Of a DNA stretch of 64,000 bases, positions 45,397 through 57,705 are shown one piece after another; the stretch's first letter is position 1, and every line of letters begins with the position of its first letter. This DNA comes from Caprella mutica (lineage: Eukaryota > Arthropoda > Malacostraca > Amphipoda > Caprellidae). Both the position numbers and the translations under genes were made by a program. The notes under the pieces are model-generated. The model had not been told where the DNA came from and ran no database searches. It worked only from the letters and a program-made list of their open reading frames with translations. Where the stretch lies: the NCBI GenBank assembly GCA_947561585.1, contig CANNZV010002608.1, positions 1 to 64,000 on the forward strand. Direction: 5' to 3'.

Positions 45397-45440
45397 GGGT
45401 GTAGGACATAAGCCCGCCCTGGTTACGAGCCCCCTTTTTT
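45397..45440. repeat. Solo end of the GGGTGTAGG element
   Basis: GGGTGTAGGACATAAGCCC with GGTTACGAGCCCCC matches the right end of the element at 45653-46069, in inverted orientation. It may mark an older, larger element of 0.67 kb that shares that right end. Confidence 0.5.
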
Positions 45441-45652
45441 CCTAATTCTAATATATTAGCTACATAATATATATATATAATATTACTACCTCTATTTTCG
45501 TTACCGGCTACATAGGTTAGTTAGTTACATAGTTGAAAAGGGGTGTACCCCCATCCTTCAGAGTATCAACTGTAGTTCATGAATCAGGTTTTTAAATGTT
45601 TCAGTATGGTAGTGGTAGAGTTGGAGGCGTCACTTGGTGAGCTAACTAAAAC

Positions 45653-46069
45653 GGGGTACGGTCAAGAGCCCCCCCGGTCAAGAGCCCCCCCGGTCATGAG
45701 CCCCCCCGGTCACGAGCCCCCCTCCCTGTTTTTTTAATCCTTATTTACCTAGTTAAACAAATGAAGAACTACTTAGATAGAAATAACTGAGAGTTGCTAA
45801 TGTAGTTTGTTGTACTGCACACTTCATGATTGTTTAATGACCTGACAGGGGGGTTCGATGGGTGCCACGCCCCAGATATACATATATTTTATGTCTAATC
45901 AGTAATGAACTACAAAAGTGTCAATAAGGATTGAATAATATAGGTTTTCTTGACACAAATTTTCTTTGTGTCAAGTAATTTGACACAAAGCTCATGAACG
46001 GGGGGGCTCTTGACCGGTGGGGCTCATGACCGGGGGGCTCTTGACCGGGGGGGCTTATGACCTACACCC
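45653..46069. mobile_element. TIR element, 417 bp, with 9-bp target duplication
   Basis: AACTAAAAC flanks both sides (45644-45652 and 46070-46078). The left end is GGGGTACGGTCAAGAGCCCC and the reversed right end GGGTGTAGGTCATAAGCCCC. Each is followed by tandem GGTCAAGAGCCCCCCC units (four left, about four right), so the arms form long G/C hairpins. A nine-base duplication fits Mutator-like elements. It contains a terminus of the MITE B family at 45806-45835. Confidence 0.7.
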
Positions 46070-46323
46070 AACTAAAACAGCTAAAGAAAATCATCATATT
46101 ATTATTCTGCTTGTTCGTTAGTTCGTACATGTGTTACGCTCAGATAATCAATATCTTAATAACCAAAATTTTCTTGACACAAATTTTCTTTACACAAATT
46201 TTGGACACATCTAAAAGTCGAAATACGAAAAATCGAGCGAAACTAAAAAAGCAGGCAAAATGGAAAAGAGAAAATCCGAAAACTGAAATATATGGAAAGA
46301 CTGAAAAAGATCCGGAAAATTGA
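46057..46323 (+). CDS. Small frame with signal-peptide-like start (doubtful)
   Basis: 88 codons from an ATG inside the transposon end. The first 28 residues (KKIIILLFCLFVSSYMCYAQ core) look like a signal peptide with a CYA/Q cleavage site, and the remainder is Lys-rich. The sequence that follows is a degenerate GAAAACCGAAAAAT-type A-rich tract, so the Lys-rich part is probably only low-complexity DNA. No family recognised. Confidence 0.12.
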   Translation: MTYTQLKQLKKIIILLFCLFVSSYMCYAQIINILITKIFLTQIFFTQILDTSKSRNTKNRAKLKKQAKWKRENPKTEIYGKTEKDPEN

Positions 46324-47830
46324 AACTTGAAAACTCAGAAAAAAATATTTCGAAGAGAAACCCGAAAAATACAAAAAACAGAAAAAAAAATTCGGAAAAC
46401 CAAAATATTATGTAAATTAAAAATCAGGAAACCGAAAAATTAGGAAACTGAGAAATCCTGGAAAATGAAAATTCGGAAAAAACAGAAAAACGGAAAATCG
46501 GAAAAGCAAATTTAGCCTCTGCCCGAATGAGGATGAGAATTATTCAAAGCTGTTATTTTTAGTTTCTCTTTGAATTGAGCCATCATATTGTTTGTCATTA
46601 TATACAAATTTATGGAGATTACAATTCAAGTTAAAAAATATTCATACTACACACGTCACCACGTGATCAATCTATGTAAAAACCGTGGATTATTCACGGG
46701 TACCGCTAGTCTGTATAATTATCCTAAACTCTGGAATATCATCATCGTCACGTGGTGATTGATTGCTAGTGAGTATTTAATGTAAATAACTAAATATGTC
46801 ATGGTGCAACATCAACGACTATTTCTCTAGTTCCATAAATTTAGGTACACTTCGATGACGTCATTTTGAGTTCACTCATGGTGCAACTAGTAGTGATTAT
46901 TAATTACGAATTCGACCTGGATAGATATGTTTGAAAAATTTGCAAGTGTAATAAATCATTTCGCTTGTTCCTATTCTGTAAGGTAATTAATTCATTGAAA
47001 ATATTCTGGCCTTTTATATTATATTTACTTAGACTGTCTGTTTTACGTTAGTTAGATCAGGATATAATGACTATCTATAAACTGTAGGTATGTCTGTATT
47101 CTGAATTAGTTCAAAGAACTCGTTTTATTTAATACTTTTGAAAATTGTTAACCTTTTTGTTTTGCATTATAATGAAAAATGATCACCAGTAGGTACCTAC
47201 TGGTTTTTTATTCCTTGTGATCGGTTGTATGTATCATGAATGAATTAGAGTTCTAATTTGTATATTATTAAATAGGAAACTGTTATTTCTCTCCAAGAAT
47301 TTATACCAGTTCACTGAGTCACTCCAGGACAAGATAATATAAACCTGTAATCTCCTAAAACTGTAAATCATAATATCCAAGAGATATTTTTATGAATTGG
47401 ACAAACCTAATATGCCGACTTCATACAGTTTCAGTCAATACAGTGTCACAGCTAAATGATTTTATGTATGTGAGTTTAAAGAGGTGACGTAACTAGGACC
47501 TAACATTTATTTAGTTTGGTAACTAGCTACCTCCTAGTTAATCTAACTAGTTACCTTTTTACATAGATAATTTATTTCCCTTGTGAAGAGATCGATGAAT
47601 GCAGGTATGGGTTCGGTGACAGCCTATCAATAAGGTTTTACTTACTTCTAGCCTGCTAGGTAATATTAACTGAATTTCAATGATATGATACCCTAGGTTC
47701 CAGGTCCTAAATAACTAACTAGCTAGGTATGTGGCCTATATGGCCACAGTTTTACGGAGTTAATTATAGAACAAAATAAGTAGTCAGAGAAGAAAATTAA
47801 TGAAGAGGTTTAAAAATTGTGAAAAACTTA
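46324..47830. other. A-rich degenerate tract, then unique AT-rich DNA
   Basis: 46324-46510 is a degenerate GGAAAACCGAAAAA-like purine tract. After that there is no gene. A TCACGTGGTGA-type near palindrome occurs at 46658 and 46749. Confidence 0.4.
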
Positions 47831-47901
47831 GGTCTCGCCGTGAATCGAACCCGGGTCATCAGATTTAAAGTCTGATGTGTTAGCCACTACACCACGAGGC
47901 C
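47831..47901 (-). tRNA. Suppressor-type tRNA-like gene, anticodon UUA
   Basis: The same cloverleaf family as 8817. The acceptor is GGCCTCG with CGAGACC (one mismatch), the D stem GTGT/ACAC, the anticodon stem TCAGA/TCTGA around CTTTAAA (anticodon UUA), and the T stem CCGGG/CACGG (one mismatch). A T run follows on the minus strand about 9 bp downstream. Flanks match the other copies, so it is embedded in the same dispersed repeat. Confidence 0.55.
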
Positions 47902-48840
47902 TTGTTAGAATTTGGAAATAAACACATATTAGTGTTACTTGCTAAAGTGTTAGAGGGACCTTTGCAGTAATGACAAATAACATTTTAAAGTTATTAAAGC
48001 TAAGATATAAAGGGTAGTTCTATACCATTTGGGAAAATATTTCACTGTCACTCTATATAATAACATAGTGAAGAAACTTATTATCAAAAGTCTACGGTAA
48101 TTCAAACCAGTATTTAATTTATTTTTCACATCTCAGATGATGAATAGAAATTCTTTCTATTCGAAAGCTTCAAACAAAATGACTGCAACATTAAGTTTAA
48201 ATAACCTCTTATTAATATAGAATTTCTGTTGACAAACAATCAAAAAACTATTTATCAACTGTAAGGAACAGAGAAACAATCATTTTGACTGATTGGTAGC
48301 TCTTGCTTTAAATAACATAAAATAGAAAGAGAAATATAGAAAGCATAAATATAGAGCAAAATATAGTGAAAAATATGTACATATATTAAGCAGAACATAG
48401 AATATTGATAAATCAATAACAAATAAAAATAGCAGTTTGTTAACCGTAAAATCTACGGTAATTGAGACCAGTTGTTGATTTACTTCTCCATCTTTTTTAA
48501 TATATTTTTCTCATTGACTATATTATAACAATCAACGTGTGAGATGCATTGGCGTTAAATTGTTAATAAGGGTTGAAAACTCTTATTGAAAAATGTTATT
48601 ATTAAATTATCAGTCTCAAATTATTATTCACAAGATTTAACTTTTAATGGAAACACATATTCAGACGCATCATCTAACGTACATGGATGAAATGTTCCAC
48701 TGTCTTTAGTCTTAATTGGTTATTGTTTCTGTTTAAAATTGTATGTGGTAACTACACTAATAATTATATTGATTACAAATTAATTCGATAGTGAAAATAA
48801 TGTATGAATTTTATACTTCCCTTATCATTCTTTGGTTTAA
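47902..48840. other. AT-rich, no gene seen
   Basis: TCTACGGTAATTNANACCAG-like stretches recur at 48090 and 48450. Nothing else is recognised. Confidence 0.4.
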
Positions 48841-48842
48841 TA

Positions 48843-49845
48843 CAGGGTGTCTGCAAAAAAACATTGCCGATTGAAAATGGTTGTAATTTGTAAACTATTA
48901 TTGCTAGAAGATTGAAATGGGTTTTATTTGAAAGATAAGAATTCCAAATTTTATTTCATAATAAATTAAGCATTACATGACCACCACCAGACTCAATAAA
49001 CTTATCAAGAAGAAAAACGTTATTTTAATCACATTTTGTATAGAGTATTAGCATGGGTTCTCGAAGATATACCATTTAAAACAGTGTCAAATAAATGTGC
49101 TACATAACATGTAATGATTAAATTAAAAAAGTTTTCTTCATCTATGTCTCAGCAGATAATTTTCTCACTCATTTCTTTTAATCAAAGATAAATAAATTTC
49201 TCTACCATGTTACTGATGTTCCTGTCCTTGTTGTTTTTTCATGGCCTGAATTTCTTTTATTCGAATTATGAGCTTCACCGTGGACATATCACGTGACGTA
49301 ATATCATTCAATTATTATTTTATTTATTTCCATATCTTACCTAAAATCGATAAATTGTAGTGATCACGGATTCAATTTCAAACATCTCCACTAGGATAAG
49401 TTTTCTCTATTCCACTGTTAATTGTGCATTACGTGGGATAATAAACCGCTAATGAAACTAAAGCTCTATTGATGTGCCTTTATATACTCTTCATGTATGA
49501 TTGAGTTCAAATTAAATTAGATTTGAGATTCTCCTCTTTTGAATTAATTCTATTTTTATCTTCTAGCTATAATAGTTTACAAATTACAGCTCTTTAATTT
49601 GACTACATTTTTTGGCTACCCATGCTAATACTCTATGCTGGTACTCTATACAGAATGTGATCAAATAAACGTTTTTTCATCTTGATAAGTTTATTGAGTC
49701 TGGTAGTGGCCCTGTAATGCAAAATTTATTATGAAATGAAACTTAGATTCTTTATCTTTAAAATGAAACCTATTTCAATCTTCTAGCAATAATAGTTAAC
49801 GAATTACAATATTTTTAAATCGGGTTTTTCTTTGCGGACACCCTG
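48843..49845. mobile_element. Mariner/Tc1-like element, 1,003 bp, long TIRs, no transposase
   Basis: Ends CAGGGTGTCTGCAAAAAAAC and (reversed) CAGGGTGTCCGCAAAGAAAA are flanked by TA. Inverted homology extends about 230 bp inward on each side (TTATTGCTAGAAGATTGAAA; CTCAATAAACTTATCAAGA; TACTCTATACAGAATGTGAT on the right). The centre has no transposase frame. Confidence 0.8.
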
Positions 49846-49946
49846 TATTTATATTTACCGTTTCCATATTCCTCATCTAATTTAGTTTAATTCATGTATT
49901 TGGAGTTTTGTAACACTAGTATATGTTTATTTCCATATTCTAACAA

Positions 49947-50017
49947 GGCCTCGTGGTGTAGTGGCTAACACATCGGACTCTGAATCTGATGACCCGGGTT
50001 CGATTCCCGTTGAGGGC
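49947..50017 (+). tRNA. tRNA-like gene of the same family, anticodon CUG (Gln)
   Basis: The anticodon stem TCGGA/TCTGA (one G-U pair) encloses CTCTGAA, giving CUG, which reads CAG (glutamine). The acceptor is worn (GGCCTCG with TGAGGGC) and the T stem has one mismatch. This copy points to a tRNA-Gln ancestry for the family. A TTTTTTT run at about 50031 could act as a Pol III terminator. Confidence 0.5.
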
Positions 50018-50878
50018 TGAAATTTCCACAGTTTTTTTAATATCTTCATTAATTGTCATGACTGGTAGTCAAGATACTGCCACAATAATATTCATTAGTA
50101 GCTCCAGACAGACATACGAACAAACTCTTCTCTCAATGCAGTATGGTACCTTTCTATTGTGTCTAGTTAGGACGATACAATAAGGTTAAGTCTGGTTCCA
50201 ATTTAATTTTAAGAAAGAATTTTAATTACGAATAAATAAAAAATATGCAATATTACTCTTATTTATACAAGATAATAATATTTCAATTTATTTCCAATAC
50301 AAGGTAAATTATAATAGTAATTTTGCTAATTCTTTGAGTTTCGTTTAAATTCTTCCCAAATTCTCTAGTTTGTTAACTATCTGTGCTTTTTATTTCAGGT
50401 AAATTAATACTTTAAAATGGAAATGAATTAAAATGAATGAATGTTCGTGTGACAGTTATATTTATATTCGATGGCATATCTAACTATTTAATTGATTATT
50501 ATTTGATGTTATATCATTAATTATAATATGCGCACATGCATAATAAAATACATAACAAAAATAATTCATATACTTTTACATGGATTATAACCATTTTTTC
50601 TCTATCTTGAATAGATTGAGTTCATATTTTCTGGCGTATTTTTCAAAGAGAAAAACTTACATATCACACACATAGAAAAAAATGGTGCAAATTATCTTGA
50701 GATCATAAGGGTGAAAATTCAGTTCATTTCTTATGATTTTCGCGCTAAAGAACAAATAAGTAGAAAATATTCCAATAATTAAGTATTCGTGCTACAACGT
50801 TAATCATTAATATTAATTTGGAATAATTTCAATTTTTACAGCAGAAAATAGAAATAGTTCCATAGTAACTGTGACGTC

Positions 50879-50935
50879 ACTCTGAGCTGAACAACTCTGT
50901 CTGTCATTTAGGAGTTGTTCAGCTCAGAGTGATAG
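50879..50935. repeat. Hairpin, right-arm copy
   Basis: CACTCTGAGCTGAACAACTC pairs perfectly with GAGTTGTTCAGCTCAGAGTG. Directly to its left (50866-50870) lies the uninserted counterpart of the BEL target. Confidence 0.85.
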
Positions 50936-51171
50936 ACAAATAACTAACCATTCTAGTCTTCTTTTTATGACAGAGCTACAAGATAATTAATTTGATTGAA
51001 ATTAAGTGAATAATAGAGAGCATAAATAAATATATATCCTCCTTAATAATTAGTTACAAATAAAGAATTTAAAATAAAAAAACAGTGGTCAGTGTTCCAG
51101 CTCCAACGTTTTACCGATTCAACCGTCACCAGTTGAATTCGTACCCAATAGAGTCAGAGTCAAATCCAATT

Positions 51172-51243
51172 GTCACAAACTGGATTCGAACCTGGGTCTC
51201 TTCAGGTGGAGGCAAGAACCTTAACCACTCGGCTACGACCGGC
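51172..51243 (-). tRNA. tRNA-like relic, right-arm copy
   Basis: Mirror partner of 12375-12447. On the minus strand it has TAGCCGAGTGGTTAAGG and GGTTCGAATCC. Confidence 0.5.
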
Positions 51244-51640
51244 CAGGAGAAAAGCCACTAAAACCTATACTTAAAGAGAAAAGTAATGGGAAAAATATTA
51301 TTTAATTTAATGACTGCCGTAGCATGAATACCCAAATTAAGGAATAAATTCCATTTATCTGTTCTTTAGGGTGAAAATCATAAGAAATAAAACTGATATT
51401 CAACCTTACGAACTGAAGTTAAAAAAATATCATATAAATAATATGTCTGTCTGTATTTCTGTGATTGTGATATACAGGGTGAGCAACAAAAATGTTACAA
51501 TTTTAAATATTTTATTACTCAGTAACCAGAAAACGTAGAAATCTAATGTTAGTCTCATTTTCATCGTATATTCTTGTACTTTTCGACAGGTGAAATAATT
51601 TTCTGATCCGATTAATATTTTTCGAACTGAATCAAAAAAT

Positions 51641-52345
51641 ATGACTAAAACTCTATCTGTGATTGGTCAGCTAAAACAGTGTGTGCCCACAGAGCTGAAC
51701 TATCTTCCTTTGACATCATCTGTGCAGATAGCACACTAATCATCTTAGTAACAACTCTATCTGTGATTGGTCAGCTTAAGCAGTGTGTGCTCACAGAGCT
51801 GAACTATCTTCCTTTGATATCATCTGTGCAAATAGCACACTAATCATATTAGTAACAACTCTATCTGTGATTGGTCAGCTAAAGCAGTGTGTGTCCACAG
51901 AGCTGAACTATCTTCCTTTGCTATCATCTGTGCAAATAGCACACTAATCATATTAGTAACAGCTCTATCTGTGATTGGTCAGCTGAAGCAGTGTGTGTCC
52001 ACAGAGCTGAACTATCTTCCTTTGCTATCATCTGTGCAGATAGCACACTAATCATATTAGTAACAACTCTGTCTGTGATTGGTCAGCTAAAGCAGTGTGT
52101 GCCCACAGAGCTGAACTATCTTCCTTTGCTATCATCTGTGCAGATAGCACACTAATCATATTTGTAACAACTCTATCTGTGACTGGTCAGCTAAAGCAGT
52201 GTGTGCCCACAGAGCTGAACTATCTTCCTTTGCTATCATCTGTGCAGATAGCACACTAATCATATTTGTAACAACTCTATCTGTGACTGGTCAGCTAAAG
52301 CAGTGTGTGCCCACAGAGCTGAACTATCTTCCTTTGCAATCATCA
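51641..52345. repeat. 104-bp tandem repeat, about 6.8 units
   Basis: Units contain GAGCTGAACTATCTTCCTTT and GCACACTAATCATATTAGTA. Inverse of 11590-11962, with more copies. Confidence 0.9.
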
Positions 52346-53144
52346 CATACATAGCAACATGACAAATACAATTCTTTTAACATATTTCAAATACTCGTAA
52401 TTTTAACATATCCTTTTATAACAACACGTAATACATATGGTATCTATTTCCAAAAACTATTCATGGTAAATGAGTAAGTACCACATGGTATACACATGGA
52501 TTTGTTTGCAGCGAAAGAATGTTTCTTTATGTAATTTTGAACGTATTTCAACGAAGCTCAAAGAATTATCTTAATATTATTGAATCTAATTCATGTTATA
52601 CATCACTCTTTTAGTAAACATATGAATTACTCTTCACATACAATCATTAACGTTATGTAACATGTTATTCACCACCAGATGATGTTTGCGTATAATTTTA
52701 ATAATTTATAATTGATATTTGTTGAGATTTATTATCACTTTTATTAACTATTCATCAGTCATGGAAACTTAAATTCTTACACATCAGTAATTATCATCAT
52801 TTAATATTCATGGTTAAAATTATCGTACTTTGCACTAACTATTTGCTAGATTATAATTATTTATTATTTTATATTTACCATTTTGGTTCGTATGAAATCT
52901 TAATAATGTGCTAAAAAAAATAAAATATAACATTACGTAGTCGTCACAATGCATTCAATTAATAATTATAACATTAATTCAATAATGTTGAATACTTAAA
53001 ATGCATAACCAATAATAATCCATAGAATCTCTTTTATGAAGATAATCACCACTTTCCCCATCTAAAATACATTAATTCTCTATTATTTTTCAAATCTCAG
53101 TGGGAAGTAACTAATATATAAGTTCCAGCAGATTTTATAGAGAA

Positions 53145-53217
53145 GGGCGTGGCCGAGTGGATAACGTACTGGACTTCAGCGAAGAGGACCCGAGTTCAAG
53201 ACCCAGCGAAGAAGAGG
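53145..53217 (+). tRNA. tRNA-like relic, right-arm copy
   Basis: Mirror partner of 10593-10664. It starts GGGCGTGGCCGAGTGGATAA and has a box-B-like GAGTTCAAGACCC. Confidence 0.5.
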
Positions 53218-53639
53218 ATCATTTTTTATCATAATATTTTTTTTAATTTATACTGAAATGATGTATATAATTATTTTAATAATTTCAAGCAGTTTTAGGT
53301 TTTTACATTTATTTTAAATGACATTATTGATACATTTTATCTATAAATTTCACGCATAATTTTCAAAGACAGATGCTAGTAGCTCAGAAAAATAAAATAT
53401 AATAATTTTAATTACCTTGAAATCATAAGGATGAGAATTCAGTTAATTTCAGATGATTTTCACCCTAGAGAACAAAATAAACGAAAATATTCCAAAAATT
53501 GCTTATCCATGCTACGACATTCGTTTGTTAAATTTTATAATTTTTGCAGCAGAAAATGATTTAATTCCATAGTTACTGTGACGTCACTCTGAGCTGATCA
53601 ACTCCATTTGTGGTTGATCAGGTTTCAAGTTATTGAACA

Positions 53640-54170
53640 GCACTACATTATCGAACATATAATAAAAAAATTGTTATCTAATATTAAATTTTAAAGGTAC
53701 AAAATCCTAGTTATCGAACTGTTCCACACTTTCGATCATATAACAAAATATTATTACATAATTGAATATATCAACGGGGTAAGTACCAAGTTATCGAACA
53801 GTTCTACATTTTCGATCAAATAACAAAATATTATTACCTAATTGAATATATCAACGGGATAAGTTCCAAATTATCGACCAGTTCCACATTTTCGATCAAA
53901 TAACAAAATATTATTACCTAATTAAATATATCAACGGGGTAAGTTCCAAGTTATCGAACAGTTCCACATTTTGATCAAATAACAAATTTTATTTATCTGG
54001 TTTAATATTATAACGGGGTGAGTTCTAAGTTATCGAACAGTTCCACATTTTCAATAAAATAACTAAATTTTACTTATCTAGTTTATTATTATAACGGGGT
54101 AAGATCCAAGTTTTTGAACAACTTAGTAGTTTCGATCATATAACAAATTCTATATATACTTAATTTGATA
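53640..54170. repeat. Tandem GGGTAAGTTCCAAGTTATCG units, right arm
   Basis: About six units of roughly 80 bp containing AAGTTATCGAACAGTTCCAC and TTTTCGATCAAATAACAAA. Mirror of 9652-10200. Confidence 0.85.
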
Positions 54171-54289
54171 TTTTTCTGTTGTTACTTTACTTTCTTTCTA
54201 TCAAGTATGTTAACCAATAGGACGTATATGTATCCTATTCCTCCAATAAGTAGATCTTCTTGGTTAGATTAAATACTTCCTAAAATGTC

Positions 54290-54905
54290 CTATTCCAATA
54301 ACTGTTGCAGTCGAATCCCACTTCAATGATCTTGGATCTTCTATGAACTCTTCTGTTCCAACTGCCAAGTTTTTCTGACAAGCAGAACTCCTATCGAAAT
54401 ATTTCTTCATTTTCTGTTTCATCAAATCCAAATCATATCTTCTCTTCCTTCCACTTAGTTTGGAAATATTTCAGATGTGCTGGTAGCGGTGATTTGAGAG
54501 AGTGTCCGAATACCACTTCAGCTGGAGAACATCCTGTTTCATTTGGGTTGTTTCGCCACTCCGTTAGTCCTAGTAAATATTCCTCAGAGTCTATATTTCA
54601 TGCATCAGTTGTTTTCTTAATAAGAGTTTTCTTTGCCTGAAGCCACAGCATGACAGTTGGACAAGGGAAAACATGGACTTGACTGCACGAAGTTCACTCC
54701 CCACCGTTTGAGAAATAACCTGAAATCTCTTGGTGAAAACTGAGGTCCATTATCACATCTGAATGGTACGGGTTCTCCTAGATCAACAAAGCACTTTCTG
54801 ACTGCTGATATCAAGGACATTGACGTTGTTTGTCCTTTGTTAATTCTGAATTCATTTGGTCATCCAGAAAGTCTATCTGTATAAACCATGTAATCTTTAT
54901 TAATA
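54290..54905 (-). pseudogene. Gypsy-type integrase relic, most complete copy
   Basis: On the minus strand, the first-aspartate region (VYTDRLSG, followed by a UGA) leads into SLISAVRKCFVDLGEP, then PFRCDNGPQFSPRDF with the second aspartate, LFLKRWGVNFV, and shifted C-terminal pieces. Stops and frameshifts make it inactive. A closely similar third copy is at 63030-63345. Confidence 0.78.
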
Positions 54906-55382
54906 TCTAAACAAAATACAATTTAATGTACTTACTATTAAATAAAATCAAAGGAGTGCTAATATTACAGGCAATAATTTTACATGTTAGTTATATTCTT
55001 AGTCTACGGTAATTAAATTAATATTTGATTTACTTTGTCTGGGTACTATAAATATTAACTGTGAAGTTAAATAATTAGACAATAAATGATTTAATTACCT
55101 GTCTCTATTTGCTTCTAATATCTAATAATCAGTGATTTAGTGTCTTTAGGGTTGGTAATACTCGAAGTAATTCCAATGCTACTCAAAGAGTTATCACAAA
55201 CTATTTATCAAATACAATAAAACAGTTGAAAGTTTGCATTAAATATGGCAGTACAAAAACCTCTGACCAGCACGTTATTTCCATTGCCTTTAATGTGGTA
55301 TTGCCACAGTTTTACAGAGTTAATTATAGAATGAAGAAAAATGAAGAAAATTGGAGAAGTTATAAAAATTGTGTAAAGTTTA

Positions 55383-55453
55383 GGCCTCGCAGGGAATCGA
55401 ACCCGGGTCATCAGATTTAAAGTCTGATGTGTTAGTCACTACACCACGAGGCC
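55383..55453 (-). tRNA. Suppressor-type tRNA-like gene, anticodon UUA, right-arm copy
   Basis: Mirror partner of 8817-8887, with the same acceptor (7 pairs), the same T-stem mismatch and CTTTAAA anticodon loop (UUA). The D loop is AGTGACTA, so one of the two conserved guanines is lost. A TTTTT run lies about 20 bp downstream on the minus strand. Confidence 0.55.
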
Positions 55454-56986
55454 TTGTAAAATTATGGAAATGAACATATATTAGTGTTACTAATCTCCAA
55501 GAATAATTAACTAATGTGAATTTGGTAAGTAGTGAGGATACGCTAAAAAAAGTTACCCAAAGATCAGAGAATAAATTTGAACATTTACAAATTATTTTGT
55601 CTATCAAATTAACTTGCGATTAATATAAATGATAGTAAATTTCTGTTGTTTTCTACTTTGATACTAAACCAAAATTATTCAATAATAATGAATTAAATTG
55701 AAGTAATTTAATATTTTTGGGTCGAGTTACGTTTGTGATTTTTAAAATTTAAAAAAATTTCCTCTCAATAATTTATGTTTCATAATAAAAAGATTTGTAT
55801 CGTCAGATTTGTCATTAACAAAAAGTTATTCTTAGAAACAAGTAGTTGGCTTGAAATAGAAAATGTAACGGTATACCATTTTCAAATTTTGATCATGTAC
55901 TAATAAATATTAGAAACCTCTCCAAGAAAAATATGAGCTTATTACATAATATTATAGATCTAATATATTACCATTAATATTCTCTTAATTACTCGAAAAA
56001 AACACCTTCACCCGAGTAAACACGGCAAGATACTAATAGGCAGTTGTGATACGAGGCTACTTATAAACAAATAAATAAATTTAAGAATGCTCTTTGTGTG
56101 TGGATTTATTCCTTTAGTTTTTAATGATTTCATTATTTAGTACGACAATAGCATATACAATATTTCAAATTACTTTAAAATAATTTGGTACTATCGAGTA
56201 GTTCTGGTTTAGTAATAAATTAGAAAAACGATTGAAATTTATTTAATAGCTTTCTTTTTAACCATAATTCTATTTTGTAATTTGATCGTTTGATACATTA
56301 ATCTGTTAAAGTACATGTTTTGTAACATTAGAGAGTGTTAATATTCCATTTACGAAAATTGTCGACAAAACGTCTGTCAACAAAATTAGTAACTAATAAA
56401 GAATGTATTGTATAAGATTTTTTAAAGACACGTCCCCTCCTAATGTAAAAACTGACAACATTTGAAAACATATGAAATGATATAAAAAAAGCATAAGATA
56501 TGAAAACAATTATTTCCCTGTAGAGATCTAATTTACCAAAATTATATTAAGTAACAAAGCCAGAAAATCTTAAGACTTCAAACACCAAATTTAACTGCTA
56601 TTTGTGAGTCTAGCATTAAAAATTGGTGACTAAATGTATGTTTGATTTGACCTAATATTCTTTGTAGTAACATGAATATATTCTATAATTATTATTGGAA
56701 ATAGCACTTTATTTAATGTAATTAGCATTAATTTTAACGTTTGTTTTAAATAACACAGCAACTGAAGGCGAGTGTGACGTCATCACTTTAGTGCTCTATT
56801 ATATTGAATTTAATAACAAAATAATGAAAGAGTTTGATAATTAGTGAAGGAGTTTATATAGAAATGATTTACCAACACCGTAGTCTGGTTACGGCTTCGA
56901 TATTTAGAGTTTTGAATATTTCTTCACTAAATTTATTTTCCCAAAGAATTAGCAGGATAAATATAAGTTCCAAGCGTAATGTAGTT
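55454..56986. other. Right arm, non-coding
   Basis: Mirror of 7133-8816. No gene seen. Confidence 0.5.
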
Positions 56987-57060
56987 GGGCCTTGGTGGCC
57001 CAGGGGTTAGCGCGTTAGCCCCTGCCCGAAAAGACTCGGGTTCGATTCCCATTGCTGGCG
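56987..57060 (+). tRNA. tRNA-like relic, right-arm copy
   Basis: Mirror partner of 7059-7132, with TGGCCCAGGGGTTAGCG and GGTTCGATTCC. Confidence 0.55.
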
Positions 57061-57705
57061 CTGGCTTTGAGAATCGAATTTAAGAAATGTAAATATATGT
57101 ACATAGATGGGACTATACCATCATTTTTACGCTTTTCTTTCAAGTCTTTTTTCGTAATTAGCACTTTTATTTCATTAAAGATAGGAAATAACTTTGATAG
57201 GAATGCAGTAAAAATAAATATTAAAAAATCGGAATTTTAACAATTATATTATATTCTTGTACAATATTCTATTTAGTAGCTAGAGAGTAACGTACCTTTT
57301 TTTATATGTTAAAGTGGCACTTAAAAAAGTTACTGAATTATGTTAAAATTTACTACACTAATAATGTAATAACAATTTAGTCAGGCAATAATTACAAATA
57401 ATGTGGTGCTAATTCTAATGATGTAGTAATTCAAATAATGGTTTCAATCTCCGTAGACTTATTAGAAAGCTGCCAATATTAATGAATTCCATTTCTGGAG
57501 GTACATCACATAAGTAATGCATGTAAGTAATAATAAATGAATGCACATCATTGGAATAAATGTGTAAATTATACTTACAAATTACAATATTTGTAGACTG
57601 TTTTATTTCTGTGGAGGAACGGAAAGTTATATATTTTTGTTATAATTTGGAAGATTGGCAATAATTTAGAACAACAAAACAATTACAACACTCTATTCAG
57701 TTTAC

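Larger units (their letters stand above)
50140..57705. repeat. Right arm of the giant imperfect inverted repeat
   Basis: Mirror image of 6410-24150 without the BEL element, with anchors listed for the left arm. It contains one unit of the 49-bp repeat at its inner end and 6.8 units of the 104-bp repeat where the left arm has 3.6. It also keeps about 340 bp of integrase sequence lost on the left. Confidence 0.85.
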
